The notes beneath the pieces were generated by a model, which was given only the letters and a program-made list of their open reading frames with translations, searched no databases and was not told the DNA's origin. Source: an uncultured Phascolarctobacterium sp. (GTDB lineage: Bacteria > Bacillota > Negativicutes > Acidaminococcales > Acidaminococcaceae). From it: 43,277 bases of DNA. The translations under genes were made by a program, and so were the position numbers. Below are positions 25,465 to 33,755 of this stretch, one piece after another (the stretch's first letter is position 1; each line of letters begins with the position of its first letter). The stretch is taken from NCBI RefSeq assembly GCF_905212365.1, contig NZ_CAJMEH010000010.1:1-43277 (forward strand), written 5' to 3'.

Positions 25465-27141
25465 TTAGTCCTGGCCGGGAACCTTCAGTACGGCGCCAGT
25501 AGCGGCGGAGGTAACAAGCGCTGCGTAACGGGCCAGATAACCGGATTTAACCTTAGGCTCAGGGCAAACCCATTTAGCGCGGCGTTCAGCCAGCACTTCG
25601 TCGGATACCTTGACGTTCAGAGTACGGTTGGGAATATCGATTTCGATAATATCGCCATTTTCAATTAAAGCGATATTGCCGCCTTCGCGGGCTTCCGGAG
25701 AAATGTGGCCGATGCAGGCTCCGCGGGTTGCGCCGGAGAAACGGCCGTCGGTGAGCAGGGCAACGTCTTTGTCGTGGCCCATGCCTGCCAGCACGGAGGT
25801 GGGGTTGAGCATTTCGCGCATACCGGGGCCGCCCTTGGGGCCTTCGTAGCGGATAACTACAACGTCGCCGGACTGAACCTCTTTACCGCAGATAGCGGCG
25901 ATGGCTTCGTCCTCGGAGTTGTAAACCTTGGCTGGGCCGCTGAATACCTTCATGGAGGGGTCGACGGCGGATTCCTTAACTACGGAGCATTCGGGAGCGA
26001 TATTGCCTTTCAAAACGGCGATGCCGCCGGTCTTGTTGTAAGGGTTTTCGATGCTGTGAATAACGTCGGGACGCTGAATTTCAGCATGCTCAATAATTTC
26101 GCCGATAGTCTTGCCGCTGACGGTCTGGCAGTCTTTATTGATGATGTTCAAGCGGTCCAGCTCGTGCATTACTGCCGGGATGCCGCCTGCTTCGTTCAGG
26201 TCGATGATGTGGTGGCTGCCGCCGGGGCTAAGTTTGGTCAGATAAGGAGTGTGCTTGGAAATTTCGTCGAACAGCTCCAAAGGCAGCTGAATACCTGCTT
26301 CGTGAGCGATAGCGGGCAGGTGCAGCGCGGTGTTGGAGGAACCGCCGATAGCCATATCTACGGTGATTGCGTTTTTAAAGGCGTCCATAGTCATAATGTC
26401 GCGGGGGCATTTATTTTCAGCTACCAGCTTCATTACGGCCATGCCTGCATGCTTAGCCAATGCGATACGCTTGCCGTTAAAGGCGGCGGGAATAGTGCCG
26501 TTGCCGGGCAGGCCCATGCCCAGAACTTCCGTCAGGCAGTTCATGGTATTGGCGGTAAACAGGCCGGAGCAGCTGCCGCAGCCGGGGCAGGCGCAATGCT
26601 CGATTTCGCTGAGCTCGCAAGCGTCGATTTGACCGGATTCAAAACGACCAGCGGCTTCAAAAACGGTGGATACGCTGATATCCTTGCCGTGCAGGCGTCC
26701 GGGCAGCATGGGGCCGCCGCTTACTACTACGGCCGGAATGTTCAGGCGGGCTGCCGCCATCAGCATACCGGGAACAATTTTATCGCAGTTGGGGATGAGT
26801 ACCAGGCCGTCGAAAGCGTGGCCGTTGGCAACAGCTTCGATGCTGTCGGCAACCAGCTCGCGGCTGGCCAGAGGATACTTCATGCCGTCGTGGCCCATGG
26901 CGATACCGTCGCAGATACCGATGGCGGGGAACTCGATAGGAGTGCCGCCTGCTTCCAGCACGCCGTATTTAGCTGCCTGAGCGATGGTATCCAGATGCAT
27001 ATGGCCGGGGATGATTTCATTAGCGGCACAGCAAATGCCGATTAAAGGTTTTTGTAATTCTTCTTCAGTATAACCCATAGCGTAAAATAAGGAGCGATGG
27101 GCTGCGCGGGTAGAACCCTTTTTTACTTCTGTACTGCGCAT
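25465..27141 (-). CDS. ilvD: Dihydroxy-acid dehydratase
   Basis: The 558-residue protein is full length for IlvD/Edd. It has iron-sulfur cysteines in ICCAAN, NCDKIVPGMLMAA and CPGCGSCSGLFTANTMNC, with DGRFSGATRG near the C terminus. It dehydrates 2,3-dihydroxy-isovalerate and -methylvalerate in valine/isoleucine synthesis. ATG at 27141 with AGAGG upstream. It is a single gene here; no ilvC, ilvB or leu genes adjoin. Its own promoter lies upstream, and the convergent hairpin at 25401-25428 ends it. A 446-codon open frame on the opposite strand is a shadow of this gene. Confidence 0.97.
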   Translation of the reverse strand: MRSTEVKKGSTRAAHRSLFYAMGYTEEELQKPLIGICCAANEIIPGHMHLDTIAQAAKYGVLEAGGTPIEFPAIGICDGIAMGHDGMKYPLASRELVADSIEAVANGHAFDGLVLIPNCDKIVPGMLMAAARLNIPAVVVSGGPMLPGRLHGKDISVSTVFEAAGRFESGQIDACELSEIEHCACPGCGSCSGLFTANTMNCLTEVLGMGLPGNGTIPAAFNGKRIALAKHAGMAVMKLVAENKCPRDIMTMDAFKNAITVDMAIGGSSNTALHLPAIAHEAGIQLPLELFDEISKHTPYLTKLSPGGSHHIIDLNEAGGIPAVMHELDRLNIINKDCQTVSGKTIGEIIEHAEIQRPDVIHSIENPYNKTGGIAVLKGNIAPECSVVKESAVDPSMKVFSGPAKVYNSEDEAIAAICGKEVQSGDVVVIRYEGPKGGPGMREMLNPTSVLAGMGHDKDVALLTDGRFSGATRGACIGHISPEAREGGNIALIENGDIIEIDIPNRTLNVKVSDEVLAERRAKWVCPEPKVKSGYLARYAALVTSAATGAVLKVPGQD

Positions 27142-27220
27142 AATTTTTAGACCTCTTTCCCTTTAACAAAATCCATACTGCCTGATTGGGCAGCGTGCGC
27201 CCCTAAGGGGTACTTAAAAA

Positions 27221-27249
27221 ATTTTACATTTTTTGCGGACAAAAGTCAA
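27221..27249 (-). promoter_or_regulatory. Candidate promoter for ilvD
   Basis: On the minus strand TTGACT (27249-27244), 17-base spacer, TAAAAT (27226-27221). Just downstream, near the expected start of transcription, is the palindrome CCCCTAAGGGG (27200-27210), a possible operator or 5' hairpin, and then a CTGCC/GGCAG hairpin. No T-box or leader peptide is evident. The rest of 27142-27447 carries only a lone TATAAT (27374-27379) toward fabK. Confidence 0.6.
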
Positions 27250-27447
27250 ATATTATGCGTGAAAAATGACTGTTTGGTGCAGCTTCTGACAAACAGAGCC
27301 GCAGTTTAGTTACAATAATTACATTCTGTGCAGATTTTCCAAATATTTCACTATCAGGCGAGGAAAGTTAGTATATAATAAAAACGACAAATAATTTCAT
27401 GCAGCGCTGTGCTTTTGGTAGGCTGTGAGAAAGAGGCGCTTTGTATT

Positions 27448-28392
27448 ATGAAAACAAGAATCACGCAATTATTAGGTATTAAATATCCCGTTATTCAGGG
27501 CGGTATGGCCTGGACCAGCGACGCAGTTTTAGCGGCCGCCGTTTCCAAAGCAGGCGGCGCAGGCATTATCGGCAGCGGCGGACGTACTACCGAATGGACC
27601 CGCGAGGAGGTACGCAAGGCTAAAACTCTGACCGACAAGCCCTTTGGCGTTAACGTTATGCTGATGGCGCCTAATATTGGCGAGATTATCGAGATGCTGT
27701 GCGAGGAAAAGGTGGCGTTCGTTACCTTGGGTGCAGGCAATCCGGTGCCTCATATCGCTAAATTCCATGAAGCAGGCATTAAGGTTATTCCTGTTGTTCC
27801 CAGCGTTAAACTGGCTAAACGCATTGAAGCTGCCGGAGCCGACGCTATGGTTATCGAGGGCATGGAGGCTGGCGGCCATATCGGCAAGCAGACTACTATG
27901 GCGCTGATGGAAAATGTTCTGCCCAATGTTACCAGCGTTCCCGTTTTGGTAGCAGGCGGCATCAGCGACGGCCGCGCGCTGGCTGCGGCGCTGCTGATGG
28001 GCGCTGACGGCGTACAAATGGGCAGCCGCTTCCTGCTGACTACCGAATGCCCGGCGCACCCCGCGGCTAAAGAAGCCATCGTTAAGGCTACGGATACGGA
28101 CAGCGTGGCTACTGGCTACAGCCGCAATTTAGGCGTGCGCTGCCTGGCTAATGCCTTTACTGACGCTTATACGGCTAAGGAAATCGCCGGCGCGCCTAAG
28201 GAGGAGCTGATGGCTATGGGCACCGGCACTAACCGCAAGGGTATTTTGGAGGGCGACACTGTCAACGGCACTGTAATGTGCGGACAGAGCCTGAACGTGC
28301 TGAACGACGTGCTTTCCTGCCAGGAGGTTATGGAGCGCCTTATCGCTGAAGCCAAGGCTGCTATTGAGCGTGTAAAAAGTATCGAATTATAA
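27448..28392 (+). CDS. fabK: Enoyl-ACP reductase II (FabK family)
   Basis: The protein has 314 residues from ATG 27448 (AGAGG 11 bases upstream); an upstream in-frame start at 27409 gives a non-homologous N terminus. It is an FMN TIM-barrel: PVIQGGMAW, KPFGVNVMLM, VTLGAGNP, EGMEAGGHIG (with the conserved His), AGGISDGRALAAALLMGA and GSRFLLTTE. The pattern fits FabK better than nitronate monooxygenase because of the EAGGHIG and TTMAL features. FabK does the NAD(P)H-dependent last step of each fatty-acid elongation round. It stands alone here, not in a fab cluster. Confidence 0.8.
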   Translation: MKTRITQLLGIKYPVIQGGMAWTSDAVLAAAVSKAGGAGIIGSGGRTTEWTREEVRKAKTLTDKPFGVNVMLMAPNIGEIIEMLCEEKVAFVTLGAGNPVPHIAKFHEAGIKVIPVVPSVKLAKRIEAAGADAMVIEGMEAGGHIGKQTTMALMENVLPNVTSVPVLVAGGISDGRALAAALLMGADGVQMGSRFLLTTECPAHPAAKEAIVKATDTDSVATGYSRNLGVRCLANAFTDAYTAKEIAGAPKEELMAMGTGTNRKGILEGDTVNGTVMCGQSLNVLNDVLSCQEVMERLIAEAKAAIERVKSIEL

Positions 28393-28487
28393 TAAAGTAT
28401 AATTTGCTTTTTTTCGCAAAATAGGATAAGATAAATAAGGTACGTTATATTTTGTACAATAATTCGACGAAGAGAGGTATTTTCTTA

Positions 28488-28913
28488 ATGAAAAAATATG
28501 TATTGACCTTGATTATGACTTTAGTGCTGGCTTTGGGCTGCATGGGTTCTGCTTTTGCCGCTGAAAACGATTTGGGCTGCGTTAGCGTTGACCGTATTTT
28601 CCGCAGTCATCCTGGTTTTCAGTCCGCTATGAGCGCCCTTGATTTAGAGCGTCAAAAAGCTCAAAACGAGTTTAATGAAAAGGCTCCCAGCCTGGACGAT
28701 AAGGGCAAGCAGGAATTAGGCGAAAAGCTTTCTCAGCAGGTAAGCAAAAGAGAAGAAGCTTTGATTAATCCTATTCGCAATGAAATTCGCAAAGCTATCA
28801 GCGCAGTTGCTAAAAGCCACGGCATTACCAATGTGGTGCAAGCCGACGTTATGGTTTTGGGCGGCGTAGACCTGACCGAAGAGGTTATTGCTTACGTTTC
28901 CAAAGGCAAATAA
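28488..28913 (+). CDS. OmpH/Skp-like periplasmic protein
   Basis: The protein has 141 residues from ATG 28488 after AGAGAGG. It has a clear signal peptide: KKY, hydrophobic LTLIMTLVLALGC, and a likely cleavage at AFA/AE. The mature part is hydrophilic and helical (residues ~45-110 look like the coiled tentacles of OmpH/Skp) and begins with LGCVSVDRIFRSHP, like the Skp start. Skp-type chaperones escort outer-membrane proteins through the periplasm, so this gene points to a diderm cell. The mature part is shorter than E. coli Skp. It is followed by a strong terminator. The partner outer-membrane assembly genes are not next to it. Confidence 0.75.
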   Translation: MKKYVLTLIMTLVLALGCMGSAFAAENDLGCVSVDRIFRSHPGFQSAMSALDLERQKAQNEFNEKAPSLDDKGKQELGEKLSQQVSKREEALINPIRNEIRKAISAVAKSHGITNVVQADVMVLGGVDLTEEVIAYVSKGK

Positions 28914-28932
28914 AAATCTTAACGCACTATTT

Positions 28933-28966
28933 AACCCGGTTCTTTTGCCAGAGCCGGGTTATTTTT
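28933..28966 (+). terminator. Rho-independent terminator after the OmpH-like gene
   Basis: AACCCGGTTCT (28933-28943) pairs with AGAGCCGGGTT (28950-28960), one wobble, 6-base loop, then ATTTTT. Confidence 0.9.
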
Positions 28967-29033
28967 GTGCCCTTATTATCGTGAATGCTTAGCGATTGAC
29001 GAGCCATAGGCGATGGCAGAGCAGCGGCAGACA

Positions 29034-29053
29034 TGGTATAATGTAGTTATAAT
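29034..29053 (+). promoter_or_regulatory. Twin -10 elements before the selenium/molybdenum locus
   Basis: TGGTATAAT (extended -10, 29034-29042) and a second TATAAT (29048-29053) lie 30-45 bases before yqeC. No good -35 hexamer stands at the right distance, so the extended -10 may carry recognition. Confidence 0.4.
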
Positions 29054-29083
29054 ATGTTTATTTAGGTTAAAGGCGGTGGCGTG

Positions 29084-29809
29084 ATGCAGGGCTGTCCATG
29101 GGATTTTTTACGCGACGGTAAAAAGCACATTATATCATTGGTGGGCGGCGGCGGCAAAACCACGATTATGTACCAGCTGGCGGCATTTTTTGCCAGACAG
29201 GGAAGGCACGTTCTGGTGACGACGACGACTCACATCTGGCATCCTGCCATGCGCTACGCAGAGGATTGGCGTCAGGTGCAGGACTTATGGCGGCAAGGAG
29301 AATTTGCCGTTATTGGCAGCTGCGAGCCTGGTACGGGCAAGCTTACGGCTCCTGACGGCGCGCTTTGGCGGCAGGCGGCATCCTGCGCTGAAATTGTACT
29401 GATTGAAGCGGACGGCTCCAAGCAGCTGCCCTGTAAAGTGCCTGCGGCTCACGAGCCAGTAATATTGCCGGAATGCGATATCGTTATCGGCGTAGCGGGG
29501 GCGGACGCTTTAGGACGCACGCTGGAGGAGGCTTGCCTGCGTTGGCAGCTGGGAAGGGAGCTTTTTGCTTCGTCCTGTAATTTGCTGATCGACGAAGCTC
29601 TGCTGGTACAGCTTTTGCTGAGTGAGCGGGGAACACGCAAGAACGTAGGCGGCCGCAGCTATTATGTGGCGCTGAATAAATGCGATATGGTACAATCGGA
29701 ACGAGTGCGGCGCTTGCAGCAGCTGGCGCTGGCGGCGGGGCTGCCGTCGGAGCGGCTGTGGCTGCGGGGCGAAGCGGAAACGAGGTGTAAAGATGCAGAC
29801 GAAAAGTAA
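29084..29809 (+). CDS. yqeC: YqeC, selenium-dependent molybdenum hydroxylase accessory protein (P-loop)
   Basis: The protein has 241 residues from ATG 29084 (AGGCGG 7 bases upstream; the GTG at 29081 is possible). The P-loop VGGGGKTT near residue 21 is followed by VTTTTHIWHP and a LIEADGSK motif, the YqeC hallmark. The family is defined by comparative genomics: it occurs with SelD, YqeB and molybdenum hydroxylases in genomes that insert a labile selenium into the Mo site. Its biochemical step is not known; the P-loop suggests nucleotide-driven maturation. It overlaps selD by 17 nt and is the first gene of the locus. Confidence 0.88.
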   Translation: MQGCPWDFLRDGKKHIISLVGGGGKTTIMYQLAAFFARQGRHVLVTTTTHIWHPAMRYAEDWRQVQDLWRQGEFAVIGSCEPGTGKLTAPDGALWRQAASCAEIVLIEADGSKQLPCKVPAAHEPVILPECDIVIGVAGADALGRTLEEACLRWQLGRELFASSCNLLIDEALLVQLLLSERGTRKNVGGRSYYVALNKCDMVQSERVRRLQQLALAAGLPSERLWLRGEAETRCKDADEK

Positions 29810-30821
29810 ATTATTTTGTAAGGGCGGCGGCTGTACGGCTAAGCTGGGTGCGGGTATTTTAAGCCGGGTGCTGGAACGCTTGCCCAAAGGCCCTGCTGAT
29901 GATGCTTTACTGGTGGGCTATGACAGCCATGATGACGCTGCCGTTTACCAGCTGACAGAGAATTTGGCCTTTGTGCAGACCCTTGATTTCTTCCCTCCTA
30001 TGGTGGAGGATCCGTATTTTTTTGGGCAGATTGCTGCGACTAACGCTTTGAGCGATATTTACGCTATGGGCGGCACGGTGAAAACGGCGTTGAATATCGT
30101 GTGCTTTCCGGAAACTATGAACTTGAATATTTTAGGAGAGATTATGCGCGGCGGCGCGGAAAAGGTGCATGAGGCAGGTGGTAATCTGGCAGGCGGCCAT
30201 TCCATTGCCGACAGCGACGTTAAATACGGCCTGAGCGTGACGGGTATAGTAGACCCGCGCAAAATGTATCAAAATAATACTGGCCGGGCTGGCGATAAGC
30301 TGATTCTGACCAAACGGTTGGGCGTGGGGCTGATCTGCTGCGCCAATAAGGTGGGCGCGGCCTCGGCTGCGGCAATGGAGCAGGCTACGGCTTCCATGAC
30401 TACTTTGAATAAGTACGCGGCAGAGATTTTGGCTAAATATCCTGTGCATGCCTGCACCGACGTAACCGGCTTCGGGCTGCTGGGGCATTTACACGAAATG
30501 CTAGATGGGCGCTTGGGCTGTGTGCTGCAGCAGCGAGATATACCGGTTTTCGACGAAGCGTTAGCTTATGCCGACGAATTTTTGCTGACGGCTGCGGCGC
30601 AGCGCAACCGCAATTATGTGGGCGACAACGTGCGCTTTGAGGGCGTACCCTTCGCTATGGAGGAGGTTCTGTTCGACCCGCAAACCAGCGGCGGCTTGCT
30701 GGCGGCAGTTAGCCCGGATGCTGCCGATGAGTTGCTTGCTGAAATGCGGCGGCAGGGCATACCTGCGGCAATTATCGGCACGCTGATGGATAAGCAGGAG
30801 ACGGAAATTGTTGTGAGGTAA
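29793..30821 (+). CDS. selD: Selenide, water dikinase (selenophosphate synthetase)
   Basis: The 342-residue protein is an AIR-synthase-like ATP enzyme. The catalytic pair is in GGGCTAK: Cys14 and Lys17, so the active site uses cysteine rather than selenocysteine; no in-frame TGA is present. Other motifs: HDDAAVY, QTLDFFPPMVEDPYFFGQIAATNALSD (metal/ATP site, split here for reading), GHSIADSDVKYG and DVTGFGLLGH. It makes selenophosphate, the selenium donor. ATG at 29793 follows GAGGTG. In this locus the likely use is the Mo-hydroxylase; selA/selB cannot be judged from this window. Confidence 0.95.
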   Translation: MQTKSKLFCKGGGCTAKLGAGILSRVLERLPKGPADDALLVGYDSHDDAAVYQLTENLAFVQTLDFFPPMVEDPYFFGQIAATNALSDIYAMGGTVKTALNIVCFPETMNLNILGEIMRGGAEKVHEAGGNLAGGHSIADSDVKYGLSVTGIVDPRKMYQNNTGRAGDKLILTKRLGVGLICCANKVGAASAAAMEQATASMTTLNKYAAEILAKYPVHACTDVTGFGLLGHLHEMLDGRLGCVLQQRDIPVFDEALAYADEFLLTAAAQRNRNYVGDNVRFEGVPFAMEEVLFDPQTSGGLLAAVSPDAADELLAEMRRQGIPAAIIGTLMDKQETEIVVR

Positions 30822-30859
30822 ATAATAGCTTATTGCAGCAACTAGAAAGGAATCATCCT

Positions 30860-31690
30860 ATGGTAAAAAAGAACATGGATATAGTGCGCTCTAGCGCCGC
30901 TGAATATCTTACTTTTGTGGCGGCTACGGGAGATAGCAGTAACTGCTATGAAATGCGCTACGAAGATGAAAATATTTGGCTGACGCAAAAAATGATGGCG
31001 GCGCTGTATGACGTAGCTTTGCCTACGATTAATGAGCATATCAAAAAAATTTATGCGGATGGAGAGTTGAGCAAAGAGGCAACTATTCGGAAATTCCGAA
31101 TAGTTCAAGATGAGGGAACGCGTCAGGTCAACCGTGAGCTTACGCATTACAATCTGCAGTTGATTATTGCTGTGGGCTTTAAGGTGAATAAGCAGCGCGC
31201 CGTACAGTTCCGTAAGTGGGCGGGGCAAATCGTTAAAGACCATACTATTCAGGGCTGGACGATGGACGTTGAGCGTTTGAAAAAAGGGCATATGTTTACG
31301 GACGAATATTTCGAGCGGCAGCTGCAGCAGATTCGGGAGATTAGGCTTTCGGAGCGTAAGTTTTACCAAAAGGTTACGGATTTATACGCAACGGCATTCG
31401 ATTATGATAAAAATGCTAAAACGACGCGCCTGTTTTTCCAGACTGTGCAGAAGAAAGCTATAAGTGACGCTGTTCCACGTGATTATTTTGGAGCCATTCT
31501 TGAGCAATGTGAGACGAAGAATGTACAAATCGGAAATATTATTGATGAAGCGGAATTGACGAAAAATCTGACGGAGAATGCTATTCCTGTAACTGTAATC
31601 CACATGGATGTAAAAGATTATGATGCATTCCTTGCCGAGCGGAGAAAGATGATGGCAGCTATGATTGAAAAGTATTATAAATCGCTATAA
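30860..31690 (+). CDS. RhuM-family protein inserted in the selenium locus
   Basis: The protein has 276 residues from ATG 30860 (AAAGGA 9 bases upstream). It has a RhuM-like core: ENIWLTQKMMAALYDV, INEHIKKIYADGEL, IIAVGFKVNKQRAVQFRKWA (helix-turn-helix-like and family signature). RhuM (virulence-associated in Salmonella naming) has no proven activity; relatives are common near restriction and phage genes. It is shorter than many RhuM proteins (about 330). It sits between selD and yedF, where it has no obvious link to selenium. Codons 75-82 lie in a 25-nt palindrome. The 3' half is AT-richer than the neighbours. Confidence 0.75.
   Translation: MVKKNMDIVRSSAAEYLTFVAATGDSSNCYEMRYEDENIWLTQKMMAALYDVALPTINEHIKKIYADGELSKEATIRKFRIVQDEGTRQVNRELTHYNLQLIIAVGFKVNKQRAVQFRKWAGQIVKDHTIQGWTMDVERLKKGHMFTDEYFERQLQQIREIRLSERKFYQKVTDLYATAFDYDKNAKTTRLFFQTVQKKAISDAVPRDYFGAILEQCETKNVQIGNIIDEAELTKNLTENAIPVTVIHMDVKDYDAFLAERRKMMAAMIEKYYKSL
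31081..31105. repeat. 25-nt perfect palindrome (one central base) inside the RhuM-family gene
   Basis: AACTATTCGGAA (31081-31092) is followed by a single A (31093) and then TTCCGAATAGTT (31094-31105), the exact reverse complement. It encodes the IRKFRIV segment. Confidence 0.9.
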
Positions 31691-31740
31691 AAAAGAAATA
31701 CATATTATCTTACTAGAAAATTCCACAAGGAGGTAAAACT

Positions 31741-32346
31741 ATGTTAGTAAACGCAATGGGCGACGCTTGCCCGATTCCGGTAGTAAAAACCAAAAACGCC
31801 ATTAAGGAGCTGCAAGGCTCCGGGCAGGTAGAGGTATGGGTGGATAATGAAATCGCCGTGCAGAATTTGACGAAGATGGCCAACCAAAAGGGCTATGGCG
31901 TAAGCAGCTCTAAATTAGAGGAAGGCAAATTCCAAGTGCTGCTGACTATTGGCGAAGCTGTTGCCGAAGAAGCTGCGCAGCAGGCAGAGGAATGCCGTGT
32001 GGATGCGCGCAGCAGCAAGCTGGTGGCTATAACCAGCGAAACCATGGGCGAAGGCGACCCTGCTTTGGGCAAGCTGCTGATGAAGGGCTTTATCTTTGCT
32101 TTAACCCAGCAGGACGTGCTGCCCCAGACGATTTTGTTCTATAACGGCGGCGCGCATTTGACCTGCGCCGGTTCGCCTGCCTTGGAGGATTTGCGTTCTT
32201 TGGAGGCGCAGGGCGTGGAAATACTGACCTGCGGCACCTGCCTGAACCATTACGGCTTGGCCGAGCAGCTGCAGGTGGGCGGCGTGACTAATATGTATGT
32301 GATTTGCGAAAAAATGCTGCAGGCCAGCAGCGTAATCAAGCCCTAA
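31741..32346 (+). CDS. yedF: YedF, selenium metabolism protein (TusA-like plus DsrE-like)
   Basis: The 201-residue protein follows AAGGAGGTAAAACT. The N-terminal ~75 residues are TusA/SirA-like with DACPIPVVKTK, giving the conserved Cys-Pro pair. The C-terminal half is DsrE-like (LFYNGGAHLTC, EILTCGTCLNHYG with two cysteines). The fused form is the YedF type associated with selenium use; TusA-like proteins hand over persulfide sulfur, so transfer of selenium to SelD or to the Mo enzyme is a reasonable guess, unproven. It lies just before a PLP cysteine desulfurase-like gene, its natural donor. Confidence 0.88.
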   Translation: MLVNAMGDACPIPVVKTKNAIKELQGSGQVEVWVDNEIAVQNLTKMANQKGYGVSSSKLEEGKFQVLLTIGEAVAEEAAQQAEECRVDARSSKLVAITSETMGEGDPALGKLLMKGFIFALTQQDVLPQTILFYNGGAHLTCAGSPALEDLRSLEAQGVEILTCGTCLNHYGLAEQLQVGGVTNMYVICEKMLQASSVIKP

Positions 32347-32370
32347 GTAAGGAGCGGGGAGGTATGGCAA

Positions 32371-33519
32371 GTGCTGTATTTTGATAATGCGGCTACCAGC
32401 CTGCACAAGCCGCCGCAGGTAGCTGATGCCGTTATGGAGGCTATGGGCGCTTTGGGCAACCCCGGACGCGGCGCTTACGAGCCTGCTTTGCAGGCGGCGC
32501 GCAGAATACACGCGGCTCGGCAGCTGGTTGCGGAGCTGTTCAATGCGCCCGGTGCGGAGCGCATTGCCTTTGCTTATAACGCTACCCAGGCGCTGAACAC
32601 GGCTGTTTTCGGTCTGCTGGGGCCTGGCGACCACGCGATTACGACGGTATGCGAGCATAATTCGGTGCTGCGGCCCTTGTATGCGCTGGAGCAGCGGGGC
32701 TTGCAGGTGACGCGGCTGGAATGCGACTCCTGCGGACGCATAGATTACGACGAGTTGGAACGCAGTTTGCAAAGCAATACGAAAGCCGTGGTGCTGGCGC
32801 ACGCTTCTAACGTGACGGGCAATGTGGTGGATTTGACGCGCGTCAGCGCTTTTACGCAGGCCAACGGTTTGCTGCTTATCGTGGACGCGGCGCAGACCGC
32901 CGGGTGCCTGCCCATAGATGTGCAGCGCACGCCTGTGGACGTGCTGTGCTTTACGGGCCATAAGAGCCTTTTAGGGCCTACGGGAACGGGCGGCTTGTAC
33001 GTGCGCCCCGGCCTGCAGATTCCGGCGCTGGTGGTTGGCGGCAGCGGTGTGCAGAGCTTTTTGCCCTGCCATCCGCAGCAAATGCCCACGGCTTTGGAGG
33101 CAGGCACGCCTAACGTGCAGGGTATCGCGGGGCTGCACGCCGCTTTGCTGGCGCGCAAGGATAACGCCGCGTTAGAGCCTGCGGCTGTGCATTGCCATGA
33201 GCTGCAATTAGCGCAGCGTTTCCTTGAAGGTGTGAAGGATATTTCCGGCATCAGGCTGTATGGTGATTACCGTCCAAACAGCCTGCGAGTGGGCATCATC
33301 AGCCTTAATTTGGGCGACGAGGACGCGGGCGCTGTCAGCGACGCCTTGTGGGAGCAGTATGGTATCTGTACCCGCGCAGGAGCACACTGCGCGCCGCTGC
33401 TGCATAAGGCCTTGGGCACGGAGCGTCAGGGAGCGGTGCGCTTCAGCTTTGGTCCCTACAATACCTTGGTGGAGGTGGACGCGGCGGTAAAGGCTTTGCG
33501 GGAGCTGGTGGAAGCATGA
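32371..33519 (+). CDS. Class V aminotransferase, cysteine desulfurase/selenocysteine lyase-like
   Basis: The protein has 382 residues from GTG 32371, chosen because GGGAGG is 8 bases upstream and the product begins at the family start LYFDNAATS; the nearby ATG at 32364 runs into a stop after six codons. PLP lysine lies in FTGHKSLLG; the catalytic cysteine lies in RAGAHCAPLLHKALG. It matches the subfamily recorded next to YedF and DUF3343 in selenium loci. Expected to mobilise S or Se from cysteine or selenocysteine. It overlaps the DUF3343 gene by 4 nt (ATGA). Confidence 0.88.
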   Translation: MLYFDNAATSLHKPPQVADAVMEAMGALGNPGRGAYEPALQAARRIHAARQLVAELFNAPGAERIAFAYNATQALNTAVFGLLGPGDHAITTVCEHNSVLRPLYALEQRGLQVTRLECDSCGRIDYDELERSLQSNTKAVVLAHASNVTGNVVDLTRVSAFTQANGLLLIVDAAQTAGCLPIDVQRTPVDVLCFTGHKSLLGPTGTGGLYVRPGLQIPALVVGGSGVQSFLPCHPQQMPTALEAGTPNVQGIAGLHAALLARKDNAALEPAAVHCHELQLAQRFLEGVKDISGIRLYGDYRPNSLRVGIISLNLGDEDAGAVSDALWEQYGICTRAGAHCAPLLHKALGTERQGAVRFSFGPYNTLVEVDAAVKALRELVEA

Positions 33520-33746
33520 GAAAGAAACGTAAGTATATTATTTTAACCTTCGCTACGACGGAAGCGGCTCTGGCGTTGGAGGAGGCCTGCGCAGAGCAGC
33601 ATTTGCCGGGGCGGCTGATACCCACGCCGCAAAGCATCAGCGCAGGCTGCGGGTTGGCCTGGCGCGTGCCTGTTGAAGAAGCAGGGCCGCTTTTGGCGCA
33701 GCTGGACAGCTTTGCAGTGGAACGCGTAGGCGAAGCGGAAATGTGA
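33516..33746 (+). CDS. DUF3343 small protein (putative Se carrier protein)
   Basis: The 76-residue protein starts KKRKYIILTFATTEAALALEE and includes LIPTPQSISAGCGLAWRVP with one cysteine, the typical DUF3343 signature. The family occurs beside cysteine desulfurases and YedF and has been suggested to handle selenium or sulfur. It starts in the stop of the PLP enzyme gene (ATGA) and ends 9 bases before yqeB, so it is coupled to both. A possible function is carrying selenium or sulfur on Cys46; this is inferred only from motif and neighbours. Confidence 0.8.
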   Translation: MRKKRKYIILTFATTEAALALEEACAEQHLPGRLIPTPQSISAGCGLAWRVPVEEAGPLLAQLDSFAVERVGEAEM

Positions 33747-33755
33747 GGAATGATT

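Noticed and set aside
25705..27045. Long open frame (446 codons) on the plus strand
   Set aside because: Antisense shadow of ilvD; Gly/Ala/Val-rich and domainless.
27142..27447. T-box or leader-peptide control of ilvD
   Set aside because: No T-box core, no run of branched-chain codons in a leader ORF; only a promoter and small hairpins are seen.
29793..30821. Possible selenocysteine codon in SelD
   Set aside because: The active-site position is an ordinary TGT cysteine and there is no in-frame TGA in the gene.
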